From contig OENT01000560.1 of NCBI GenBank assembly GCA_900239685.1, forward strand, positions 1-64,000: a stretch of DNA of 64,000 nt, in the 5' to 3' direction. The translations under genes were made by a program, and so were the position numbers. The notes below the pieces were generated by a model. That model saw only the letters and a program-made list of their open reading frames with translations. It searched no databases and had not been told where the DNA came from. Numbering within the stretch: the stretch's first letter is position 1; every line of letters begins with the position of its first letter. Below, piece by piece: positions 1 to 10,217 of the stretch. Source of the stretch: Rotaria macrura. Its lineage: Eukaryota; Rotifera; Eurotatoria; Philodinida; Philodinidae.

Positions 1-401
1 AAAAGACATTTTCCATGTCCGAATCTACCTGTAATATCTGGTACATAATTATTTTTTTCCTCCCACTCTACTAGTAGATGTTCTATTAATTTACGATCTG
101 TAAGCTGTTCATCTTGTGGTGACTTTTTGAAGGTTATTGAGTAAGGTGGAAATTTTGAACTTTGTTTAAGAACTTTTTAGTCACTTGTTTTTGTTGTTTC
201 TGCAATTGTGTGATTGCTTGGTGGTGTTGATTGCGTTACAATTGACTCATGTCTTATATGTTTATTTGTCTTATTACGGTTGTTGTTATCGATTTGAATA
301 TTTGTTGTTTGAGTGTTGGAGTTTGGGGTTTTGATGTTGTTGGAATTTTTCTTTAAAAAGGAGTTTGTATCTTCTTTTGATGACTCATCAGTCCCCATCA
401 T
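1..401 (-). pseudogene. Broken reading frame at left edge, unrecognised, possibly retroelement ORF1
   Basis: Read on the minus strand from ATG at 401, 74 codons of Asn/Thr/Lys-rich low-complexity sequence end at a TAA (177-179). The same frame then stays open to the window edge for about 58 more codons. This second part is of ordinary composition, with hydrophobic stretches such as KLIEHLLVEWEEKNNY followed by DITGRFGHGKC. A disordered N-terminus followed by a small folded domain, broken by a single stop, suggests a decayed gene or the ORF1/gag-like protein of a retroelement. The upstream flank (402-470) is purine-rich. I do not recognise the family. The gene runs off the window. Confidence 0.4.
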
Positions 402-597
402 TCCTTAGAGGCAATGAATAGGGCGGAGAGAAGAGAAGGAAAGATAAAAGAAAAAAAGAAAAGTGCGCTATGAAAGTATGAATATAAGAGTGTATCAGTG
501 GTGCAAAAACACGTCCGATCACTATCGATGCATAAGAGTGAATGAATAATTCATTTCATTGAGTAACATATCAATAATCAAAATACTCAAGTAAGAT

Positions 598-1998
598 ATG
601 ATATTATTTCGACAATATAGGATATATGTTTCCTTTCCTCTAGAAATGATGTGTATTATGTTGCAAAGTTTCATTCACTTTATACACATTATGAGTGCCG
701 CATCTATGATAATATTTCCGAAAGTGAATTTACCAGATATTGACATTCTCGTTGATGTTGATAAAGGTATTCTTCTTGAACGTGTCGGTATTTATTCAAC
801 GAAGTCGGAAAATGCTATTCTTCATACATTAGTACCGTTGCACGATTTTTATCAAGTATTACCAACAGCTGATGTATGTTCACATTCAATTCAGTTTAAA
901 GACCAAAATATGATTGAGTTAGCTACAATATTGTCGAATGATCAAACTTCGTTTTCTACTGCTCAGCATAACAAAAATAATATTTCAAATTTAATCAACA
1001 AAAGTGTTAATGATTTTCTGACGATTTATGAGCCGGGTGCATTTTTTACAAACGTAAAGTCTATTTTTCACTACTTTGACAAGAATTTTTGTATTAGAAC
1101 AAATGATATGCAATCACTTCAAACAGTCTCTGGTGATAATATGGTGGTAAATCAACCACGTCAATCTTACTCATCTAAGGTGCCAGTGATTGTTTTAGTT
1201 GAACAAATTATGAAAAATCAAATCGGTTTCGAATTTTTAAAAGATGAAGAAATTTCTTTGTTCTTATTACCATTGATGTCATCTATTGATAAATCGTATG
1301 GATTTTTAAGTACAACAGAACTGATGAATGACTTTGTCCGTTTGATTATATCGCAAACATATTATGTTCTGCATTCTTGTACAAACCGTCTCGAAAATAT
1401 GGATTTATATGCACCTTGTTTAATAATTTCAACACTTTTTGTACGACCGCTTCATATGGATTCCGCTGCATATAAATTTTACAATTTATACCACATACCA
1501 GTTGTCATTAACCAAACTAAATATACTTATACTAATATACCAACAACATTCGGTATAAACTTTATTGATCAAACCTTAATCATATAGAATGAGAGACAAA
1601 TCAAATCAAAATGCACGTTCTCAAAATTTGTTCAATGTGAAGTAGAACCTGTGTTTCTGCCGCTTGGAAGTTTTCCTTGCATGAAACAATTGTTTTCTTC
1701 AGATATATCTACTTCTAATTGCGCTATTATTCGTACAATTAATACTCAACCAACTGCTGTCAATATAGTTCAGAATGTTTGGATATTATATAATTTCGAT
1801 GAAGTTAGACACTGTTATCTACATTCCAATTCGAAAGATGAAATTGAAGAGTTGAAAGTTATAGATTCATCTATTGTTCGATTACCATGTGAAACATTTG
1901 TTAAGTGTTCAGACGATAGTCTGTTTAGATCACAAGTATCTGGTAGGAGAACAACTACAATTGCTTCAATGCTAATTCGTATACAAATAAGAAAATAG
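598..1998 (+). pseudogene. Endogenous envelope-glycoprotein-like ORF, interrupted by one in-frame stop
   Basis: Frame 1 is open from ATG 598 to a TAG at 1585-1587 and stays open in the same frame to TAG 1996-1998, so one 466-codon frame is split by a single amber codon. It shows a hydrophobic N-terminus, a cysteine-poor middle, and a Cys-rich segment after the stop (residues about 340-375, then another Cys pair about 430). A short tract containing Leu-Pro-Cys follows, as in the membrane-proximal part of errantivirus/baculovirus F-type envelope proteins. Bdelloid LTR retrotransposons (Juno, Vesta) are known to carry env-like third ORFs, so this may be the 3' remnant of one. No gag, pol or LTR is visible next to it, and no clear C-terminal membrane anchor remains. 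Family assignment is inference; the interruption is seen directly. Confidence 0.45.
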
Positions 1999-2571
1999 GT
2001 TTCTCCCGTCGGATCCCTTAGTGGTTCCAAAACCCGGATTCCCATAGGATTTCATCGGAACGTCGGATCCTATCAGGTCCTGTTGGATTCGATATAGGAT
2101 TCATTCACCTGGGTACCAGTGTCAGTTGATATTTATGCAGGACGTTTGCATTCTGAAAAAACAACAGAGTCCGGGTTTTTATATGTGAAAATAGCACACT
2201 TTAGTGACAATTAAGACTGGGACTGGGACTGGGACTGAAAAAAGTCATTTTGCAGATCCGTAGGCGAGACATCTTCATTATCCTAACATATTAAATTTCA
2301 CGTCGATATGCACAGCGGTTTCTCATAGCAACACTACGGTTTCTAAAGCCGAGCTCCAATAAGTGCCGAATGCCGCTTTCAAGCGGCGTCATCTAGCGGT
2401 GTAGCGCATTACGATGTGAATACATGAAAGTGCGGTTTCTAAAACATTACTAACCCGGCTATAGAACACTGCAACTTTGCCACACAATATCTCCATTCTT
2501 CTAGTTATACTTTTTCTGGCTGACAGAACCATAATCAACTTTATTTTAAAATTTTTGTTACTTGCTTTGAA
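1999..2571. other. Non-coding flank with short repeats
   Basis: No gene seen. It contains two GTCGGATCC words (about 2009 and 2062) downstream of the envelope-like ORF, a GACTGG hexamer run, and a perfect 7-bp stem GCCGCTT/AAGCGGC with a 2-nt loop at 2372-2387. Confidence 0.5.
2215..2238 (+). repeat. GACTGG hexamer microsatellite
   Basis: About four tandem copies of GACTGG, the last one ending in A. Confidence 0.85.
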
Positions 2572-4616
2572 ACCCAAGTAAGCAAAAGATAAAGGAAGAC
2601 TGCCGACATGTCTAGTCCAAAATGTCCACGAAACCCATCAGGTCTAGTCTGAAACGTCTTGTACATCGGTAAGGACTAGTCATCGTTTGGACAAATGTCC
2701 TTCGAACACGTCTTGACTTGACCAGAATGTTTTTGAATCCAGTCATATCTAGTCTATTTTGTCATTTGACATCGTCCAGGCTAATCAAAAGACTAAAAAC
2801 AGCCGATGAAAGGTGGATTTGAACATCTCACCCGACAGTTTTAAAAAAAATGACGGCCATCCTGACAGCAGACTAGGACACTGAGATAGACGGACGTCAG
2901 TTTATATCGTCTAATCAACCGATTGACTCCACGTCGTCCACTAGACAATGGGAAATTCATCGATGTCAAACGACTTCGATTAGTCTGAAATGTCCTTAAC
3001 AGTAGTCAGGACTAGTCCGAAGCGTCATTTGCACGCGTCATGGCAAGTCCTATTTTAAAGCGTGCATCACCCATCCTAGTCTAAACTAGTCTGAAAAACT
3101 CTAAAAAATCCACTTCGTTTGCACTCACTTGCGCTACCTTTTCGTTTAAACTGATCAACAGTGGAAAGTAAAAGAAGCAGAATATAAGTAAAAAAGTTTT
3201 TCAATATCTGTATCATTTCTTAAAAACAATCGGCTCATCATTAGATGCATTTAGAACATGGGCTAGATGGTAGAATAACAATCATTTCATTGCTTATCGT
3301 GTCCTAAAACCCTCGTAGATTGATAATTAAGCATGATGTGTTATATTAAGATTATAGATATTAACGACATGCATTTATTTTATATCAATATGATATCGAT
3401 TGTTACCGGTATTATTAAGTTTTTTTATAGCTAGAAAGATAAACAGAGTCAACCATAATCAACAGTGAGTTCAAAGATAGAGAGTATGATTTCTGAATCT
3501 CCGTCTTGATAAATCCCATTATGTTTTATATTTCTAGTTGTTGAAAATGTAAGAGTATATTGAAGCATTTAAAAAAATGCAGTAAATACAAAGGACAATA
3601 TTTATCTTGCAGCGAGGAGTGCTAATTTATATATTTTAAAATTATTATGTATACTAAATTTAATAAAAAAAAACTACACATAATTTAAATCATTTTATAT
3701 CATAATTTTATTCTGTTTTATTTTAAAATATAATTTCTATCTTGAATTTAAGAATAAATTTAAATTGAGAAAAGTTGAATAAATTGTTAGCTGAACACGC
3801 AGTGATTAGAATTTAAAACTAACCTAAACCGTAATATGAAAAAATCGAATTTCTTTTCAGTATAAATAGTTTTTTTATTTTCGCATTTATAACGTATTTT
3901 TTTAATGCAATTAATTGCTGCTAATTTATACTAATTAAAAGACACTTTCTCAATAAATATAAAACTTTTTAAATTTATTTTGTTTAATGTTGCCTGGAAT
4001 AATCTCGTATTCCGTAAAATTAAAATTTTTATTTATATGAGAACTTATAAAACTTTGAGAAAAATTGTATTAAGTAACATCTTAGAATGATTATCAACAT
4101 GTAGAAGTTGATCTCTTGATCATCTGGCTCAATGGTCCAAACGGTGGGTAAGTGATATACTAGTATTCATGTTCAAATCTAATCTTCATCCTTATATAAT
4201 TCCATTTAGACTAGTCCGAACTCGTCCACTACTTGAGACTAGAGCCAGTCCTATATATCGTCTCTGATGTCCTTACTTTTTCAATTTTATATCATTTTCG
4301 GATGGGCGTCCCTCTCATCCGTCCTGACTAGTCTTTGTCTCAAAAAGTCCTCGTCCACGACTAGTCTGCATATTAGATAGTAATTTTGTATATTAACAGA
4401 CTCAAAACCAGTCCCAGACGGGTCTCCTTTGATTAAAGGACTAGTCTTATCATGTTTTATGACGATCGTCAACTAAAGTATCAGGACGCGTTCGGATGAC
4501 GGTCAGAAATTCGGACCAGTAACTGACTAGTCAATTTTGCGACAAAGACTAGACACGAAGGCCCGACATGTCTAGAAAAAAGACCAGTCATTTAGCCCGT
4601 CTTTTACTCACTTGGG
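2572..4616. mobile_element. Non-autonomous DNA transposon rich in GACTAGTC, copy A
   Basis: The left end reads CCCAAGTAAGCAAAAGA. The right end, reverse-complemented, reads CCCAAGTGAGTAAAAGA, giving 15 of 17 matching positions as imperfect terminal inverted repeats. A further GACATGTC word sits inside both ends. Both arms (2576-3130 and 4190-4616) are packed with CTAGTC, GACTAGTC and TAGTCTGAAACG-like words; the centre (3130-4190) is very AT-rich. AAA lies on both outer sides, so a 3-bp target duplication is possible but weak. No transposase ORF is present. A second copy of the left arm lies at 10778-11440, which confirms a dispersed family. Confidence 0.65.
4124..4196 (+). pseudogene. tRNA-like relic inside the GACTAGTC element
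   Basis: A box A match (TGGCTCAATGG) is followed about 33 nt later by a weak box B (TGTTCAAATCT). The stems cannot be folded into a good cloverleaf, so this is at most a decayed tRNA or SINE head. Confidence 0.25.
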
Positions 4617-6002
4617 AAACAAAATGAGTCCTCTATCATGTTAATTCTCTTGTAACATTACGCATTAACAATCCGCCATGTTGATTTTTTCATCGAATAA
4701 GTAATACGGTATTATTGTGATTCCACTTTTATCCCTCCTTAACAAAAACAGATTGAAAAAAAGTAGCTGCCGTATTTTCATCAGTCAGTTTGTGAAAGTT
4801 CCACCATGCCAATTCGCATACGAAATGAAATCTTCTTTATCGTGCTGGATCAAGTGTCTACCGGTATTTTAGCTTAAGGCATCCCCCCTCCTCCAAAATC
4901 GATTTTCAACATGGTGCATGGAATCTTCGTGAAACTTTCTACAGATACTCGACCCATAAAGGTACAAGTGTAAAAAAATTTTCATGGCTCTAGTCCTTTC
5001 TGTTCGGGAGATATACAGGTACCAAGGGACAAAATGTGGGTCCCATGCGTACTAGGATTTTTTCAATACACTTCAAGATGGAGCACTCGGGCTGGTTTCA
5101 TTTGAAAGAGAACTCCTTGGTGCTTCAGATGAGGGGAAGGGTTTTTTTAATTTTGATTATTTTTCTTCGGTGGGATCTACAAAACTTTCAAGTTCTGAAA
5201 ACCCTATGTAGGATTTTTCATAAAATACCTGATTGCTCTTGGATTGAGAGTCAAATAAAAAATTCTTCCTCGTCATCTGAAGAAGGATATATCTATCTAT
5301 TAAATAAAAAAACGTGGTTTAATAGAATAGACTATAATGAAGAAAAATTTGTTCAGAGATTGATATTTTGCCAAAAACTCGGTTTTCAGAAAAACGATAA
5401 ACAAGTTATTTTTGGGAACATTGCCTGCAACCAAAATAAAAATGCAAGAATTGCATGCCAATGATAGGTACACGTCACAGCCCATTGCACTATGAGTGTC
5501 GCGAGGTATCCCACGATAGATGACGTCACCTATTGGTCACTATTGTTAGGCATATTGTGATGAATATACTATGAAATTTTGATAATGAACGAATATTTTT
5601 TCCTCATAAAGTTATATTCATTTTTAGAGGTTTTTCTTTATGATAATAGATTCTTTGACAAACACCGTGAAACAATTATCATTGTTACTATAGATTATAA
5701 CGTCTATATATATATATACATATATCTTTTTGTTCAAAACATATTGCAAATAGAACTAATAACGGGTGCGCCATAATAAATGTCCGTCTCATAATTTCTT
5801 CAATATCTCCGGTCAGGATTATCGTAAAAACCTAATCTATTTTTAATTAAATGCAGAATTTAATTCTGCATACGACCGTGCCTTGAACAATTAGGAAGCA
5901 TAAATCGTTTTTCTTCTAGATAATGAAAAGTAACGACTTACAAAAAATCGTTTTTTCAAAATATCGAAGTGGCGATGGTCCAACCAAAATTCATCACAAT
6001 TT
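4617..6002. other. No convincing gene
   Basis: A 142-codon open stretch at 5036-5464 (+) has a serine run and no recognisable domain; I do not treat it as a gene. An AT dinucleotide run lies near 5708-5722. Nothing else is supported. Confidence 0.4.
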
Positions 6003-6085
6003 AGGGTGTGGGTGTGGGCGTGGGTGTGGATGGATGTGCAAGAATAACGCTTACGTCTATACCTACACCCACACTCACTACCACC
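6003..6085. repeat. TGTGGG telomere-like inverted repeat, hairpin 1
   Basis: The left arm has four GGG runs separated by 3-nt loops (from 6004), a canonical G-quadruplex pattern made of the unit TGTGGG. About 35 bp further on the complementary ACACCCACAC tract appears (6065-6074). TGTGGG is the telomere repeat described for bdelloid rotifers. Three more pairs of the same design occur at 15062-15134, 17695-17768 and 18046-18113. Confidence 0.8.
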
Positions 6086-7696
6086 GGCAATCACATCAAC
6101 ACGCTCACACACCCTCCTAGCAGGAACGTGATAATCTTTTGGAATATCTTTCAAATCTTTTAAGCGATTGATAAGTAATTGCTTTAGCGATAATCGAAAG
6201 CGACCTTGTTAGCTTTTGATTGACTTTCTAAAAGTGATCTCTAAAAATACACCCACACCCATTTATGCAATAATTTTCAAATCAAGCACATTTAGATATT
6301 TTTTCATTGTTATTTAGTTTTGGACTTAATCAATTGCTGAAAAGGTAGAATTGTAACTAGCAGATTGAACTTGTCTTTTCGTTTAGAGATGGATCGGTCT
6401 GTTTCTATTTAACTCATCTATGAGTTTCGTCCTCAGTTAGATGGTTACGAAAGTTGTAACTGCCTGATGAGTCGCTTAAACAAGAACGAAAGCGGTCGAA
6501 GTTAGCTTGAGACACGCACCACCCACACGCTCACACTCGATGTTGTGGATATGCATATACTATTGTGATTTCAAATGGTGCTGCTTTCAATCTGATCGCG
6601 ATAATTCACGATCTTACTGAATTGTATCCTCTGAATGCCTGTATGACTTTCATACTCAGCAGCAGTCCTTCGCCTCCAGCGTGTGTATTGTCTTCTCGTG
6701 TTCAGATGAACTCTCCATTTTATATCTCACCTCTTCCTGTCCATCATACTTCCAATATACCTTTGATATCATGTCTGAACCCCTTCATCTCGTGTGTTAG
6801 CATTGCTAACTCAGCAATGCCAGTTTTCCAATGGCCCATAATGTTTGAAAGTTTCATGTTGCAACTATTAGGATATCATTGACTAGCTTAAATTTCGCTG
6901 TGCTCATTCTTTCTCCACATCTACTTGTTCGCTTTCCCGTAAACAATTTTTCGAATTTGCACTGTTTACATGGTAGTGAAGGCGGACCTTGTTGAGTTTG
7001 GCGACGTCCAAAACGGTATGGTTTTCTACTATCTACACTCATCGTTAGTTTATATCGGCTCTATTTTTAACGAACAGCGGAGTCTGCACTCCTTCCTGTG
7101 CAAGGTTCCACTTCCGCGTACGGACTAGAGACTTGCTCGAGATCTCCATAGGAGAGGGCATTCTGTGATTCTCATTTATTAACTCTTCATTCAATACATT
7201 ACCGAAGATATAGAAATCCGAGACAATTAAGAAACGTGAGTTGCAAAAGGGCATTACAACCCAGGTTATACTGAAGTTTGAAGTCAGTAACTAGTGATAT
7301 AGCGACGAACAAATAAACACTCAACCAAGTCCCGAGAAAAGCATCCGAACTACCCAATGAAAAGTAGTCAATCTTAAGCCATCAATATCCTAATTTAATC
7401 AGCAGGTATGTAATCACACAAACAAACTGTGTTTCAATCAATCAGAGAGCTTAAATTCATCGTAAGACCATAGATTAACAAGTAGGCTATATTATATTAT
7501 ATTTGCCATTGACTATGAAACACAAAAAAGATTTCTAAATAAAGCAAGAAAAACGCGCCATACACAAAAAATCAAAATTCATTCCCACCTCATAATCTTA
7601 GCTAAAACGAAGCCAGTCAGCAAAAAAGACTATCTAGTAGTTACATAGACGGTAAAAGAGGACAAGATGTTATAGTGACAGAACGAAAAATGATGT
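6086..7696. other. No convincing gene; scattered ACACCC tracts
   Basis: Short single-arm telomere-like tracts lie at 6249-6260 and about 6515-6535. Open stretches on both strands between 6565 and 7254 show no recognisable domain. The rest is unremarkable AT-rich sequence. Confidence 0.4.
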
Positions 7697-7770
7697 TCTC
7701 CTCGCGGGATTCGAACCACACATCTCCTGCTATCCGGGCAGTTGTCCTATTCCAATTAGACTAGAAGAGA
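7697..7770 (-). pseudogene. tRNA-like gene, probably a pseudogene
   Basis: On the minus strand a 7-bp acceptor pairs TCTCTTC with GAGGAGA, allowing one G-U. A 4-bp D stem encloses AATTGGAAT, and the anticodon arm CTGC/GCAG has the 7-nt loop CCGGATA, giving anticodon GGA. Box B is perfect (GGTTCGAATCC). However the T stem pairs at only two positions, the U at position 33 is replaced by C, and a serine tRNA should have a long variable arm, which is absent. This is most likely a tRNA pseudogene or the head of a tRNA-derived SINE. Confidence 0.5.
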
Positions 7771-7929
7771 CACATCCATTTGTATTCGTCATACATAGTG
7801 ATCTATCATATCCACTATGTAACACTAGTAAGCTCTCTCTCCTACTCCGAGTTCTTGAAAATCTTCACGATTAAGTTTGATAATCATTCTGCTTCATTAG
7901 CCTCCTCACATGCAGTCGAGTTCTATCAC

Positions 7930-7962
7930 TTAGATAACAATCGAGAAACTGGTGGTGAGTTT
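7930..7962 (-). pseudogene. Vestigial LRR exon downstream of the F-box/LRR gene
   Basis: A 17th repeat unit follows the 57-nt intron 7963-8019. It starts with the usual Leu-Thr-Thr, loses the LRR pattern after a few residues and meets TAA at 7930-7932. The preceding exon already contains a stop, so this exon would not be translated. Confidence 0.5.
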
Positions 7963-8019
7963 CTGTCTGAAACGAAGGATATGTCAACGTAGCAAGTGTG
8001 CCGTGTGAATGAGAGTCAC

Positions 8020-10217
8020 GGTGTTCTGTTGCAATGCTTATGCGAGGTGCTGTGCTGCTTGATCTCCAATTCGATTATGCTGCAAATCGAGTGTAGTGAG
8101 TGTCTATGTGAAAGATTGGATATATCGATAAAGTATGTGGGAACTGTGAATGAGAGTCACGTTGTTGTATTGTAATGCTTTCGCGAGGTGCTGTGCTCCT
8201 TGATCTCCGATTTTATTAAACCGCAAATCGAGTGTAGTGAGTGTCTATGTGAAAGATTGGATATATCGATAAAGTATGTGGGAACTGTGAATGAGAGTCA
8301 CGTTGTTGTATTGTAATGCTTTCATGAGGTGCTGTGCTCCTTGATCTCCGATTTTATTAAACCGCAAATCGAGTGTAGTGAGTGTCTATGTGAAAGATTG
8401 GATATATCGATAAAGTATGTGGGAAGTGTGAATGAGAGTCACGGTGTTGTGTTGTAATGCTTCCGCGAGGTATAGTATTCCTCGGTCTCTGATTTTACTG
8501 TTTTGGAGACTAATTGTGGTGAGTGCCTGTGTGAAAGAGTGGATATGTCAATAAATTACGCGTGAAGGGCGAATGAGAATCACGGTGTTGTGTTGTAATA
8601 ATGCGTCAGCGAGATGTTTTGCTCCTTGCTCCCCTATTCGATTATAATCGAGATGAAGTGTGGTGAGTGTCTGTGTGAAAGAGTGAATATGCCAATATAG
8701 CATGTGTGAAGTGTGAATGAGAGTCACTGTGTTGTGTTGTGAAGCTTCAACGAAATGCTGCACTCCTTGATGTGCTATTCCATTCGAACCGAGATCAACT
8801 TTGATGAGTGTCTGAGTGAAAGAGTGGATATCTAAAAAATGTATGCATGAAGTGTAAATGAAAGTCACGGTGTTGTATAGTAATGCTTCCGCGAGGTGCT
8901 GTACTCCTTGATCGCCGATTTCATTTCGCTCCAAACCGAGTGTAGTGAGTGTCTATGTGCAACAGTGTATATGCCAATATAGCATGTGTGAGTGGGAATG
9001 AGAGTCACTGTGTTGTGTTGTAAAGCTTCAGCGAAATGCTGCGCTCCTTGCTCTCCGATTTGATTTCTACCAAGATCAAGTGTGATGAGTGTCTGAGTGA
9101 AACAATGGCTATCAAAATAAAGTATCTGTAAAGTACGAATGAGAGTCACCGTGTTGTGTTGTAATGCTTCCGCGAGGTGTTCTCCCCCTTGATGTTCGAT
9201 TTGATTATTCTGTAAATTGAGTATAGTTAGTGTCTGCGTGAAATAGTGGATTGCTCAATAAAGTACTATGAAGTTAGAATGACAGTCACAGTGTTGTGTT
9301 GTAGTGCGTCAGCGAGATGTTTTGCTCCTTCGTCCCCAATTTGATCGATGTTGAGACTAATTGTGGTTAGTGTCTATGTGAAAGAGTGGATATCTAATTA
9401 ATGTATGTGAGTACTGTTAATGATGGTCACGGTGTTGTATTTCAATGCTTCAGCGAAATGCTTGACCCCTTGATCACCGATTTGATTATAATCGATATGG
9501 AATGTGGTGAGTGTCTGTGTGAAAGAGTGGATATCGAATTCAGTTATGGGTGAATGCGAATGAAATTCACGGTGTTGTGTTTCAGTGCTTGAGCGAGACG
9601 TTCAGCTCCTTCGTGCGGGATTTGATTAAAACCGAGATGGAGAGTGGTGAGTGTCTATGTGAAAAATTCGATATCTAAATAAATCATATTCACAGTGTGA
9701 ATGAGAGTCACAGTGTTGTGTTGTACTGCTGTAGCGAGACAATGTGCTCCTTGGTCTCCGATTCGATTAAATTCGAGATTAAGTGTGGTGAGTGTCTATG
9801 TGAAAGAGTGGATATGCCAATATAGCATGTGTGAAGTGTGAATGTAAGTCACTGTGTTGTGTTGTAAAGCCTCAGCGAAATGCTTCGCTCCTTGATCTCC
9901 GATGTGATTGTTACGAAGACGAAGTGTGCGGAGTGTCTGTGTAAAGAGTTTATATCTCACTTAAGTATGTGTGAAGTGTGAATGAGAGTCACGTTGTTAT
10001 AGTGTAATGCTTGTGCGAGATTTTTTGCTGCTATGTATCCGACCTCGTTATCATAGAGTTGAACTTCGGTGAGTGTCTTTTCGAAATAGTGGGCATGTCA
10101 ATAAAGTATGTTTGAAGTGTGCATAAGAGTTACTGTGTTGTGTTGTAATGCTTCAGCGAGTTGTTGTGCTGCTTTATCTCCAATTTCACGGTTTTTGATA
10201 CTAATTGTGGTGATTGA
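8020..10217 (-). repeat. Array of 16 one-exon LRR units with 56-57 nt introns
   Basis: Exons on plus coordinates: 8020-8103, 8161-8244, 8302-8385, 8443-8526, 8584-8670, 8728-8811, 8869-8952, 9009-9092, 9150-9233, 9290-9373, 9431-9514, 9571-9654, 9712-9795, 9853-9936, 9993-10076, 10134-10217. All are 84 nt except 8584-8670 (87 nt, one extra Leu codon). Introns begin GTGACTCTCATT-like and end TTTCACACAG-like, and their sequences are themselves similar, so whole exon+intron units were duplicated. Fifteen exons are open; the most downstream carries a stop. Units 8104-8244 and 8245-8385 differ at two bases only. Confidence 0.85.

Noticed and set aside
5036..5464. 142-codon plus-strand ORF
   Set aside because: No domain, signal peptide or splice context. 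The surrounding sequence resembles non-coding repeat DNA.
5891..6154. His/Thr-rich ORFs across 5891-6154 on both strands
   Set aside because: They are translations of the TGTGGG/CCCACA tracts, not genes.
7697..7770. Functional tRNA-Ser
   Set aside because: T stem unpaired, U33 missing and no long variable arm.
8020..10217. CRISPR-like or satellite array of about 141 bp period
   Set aside because: The period is explained by LRR exons with splice sites; fifteen of the sixteen exons are open in one frame and encode a consistent 28-residue LRR.
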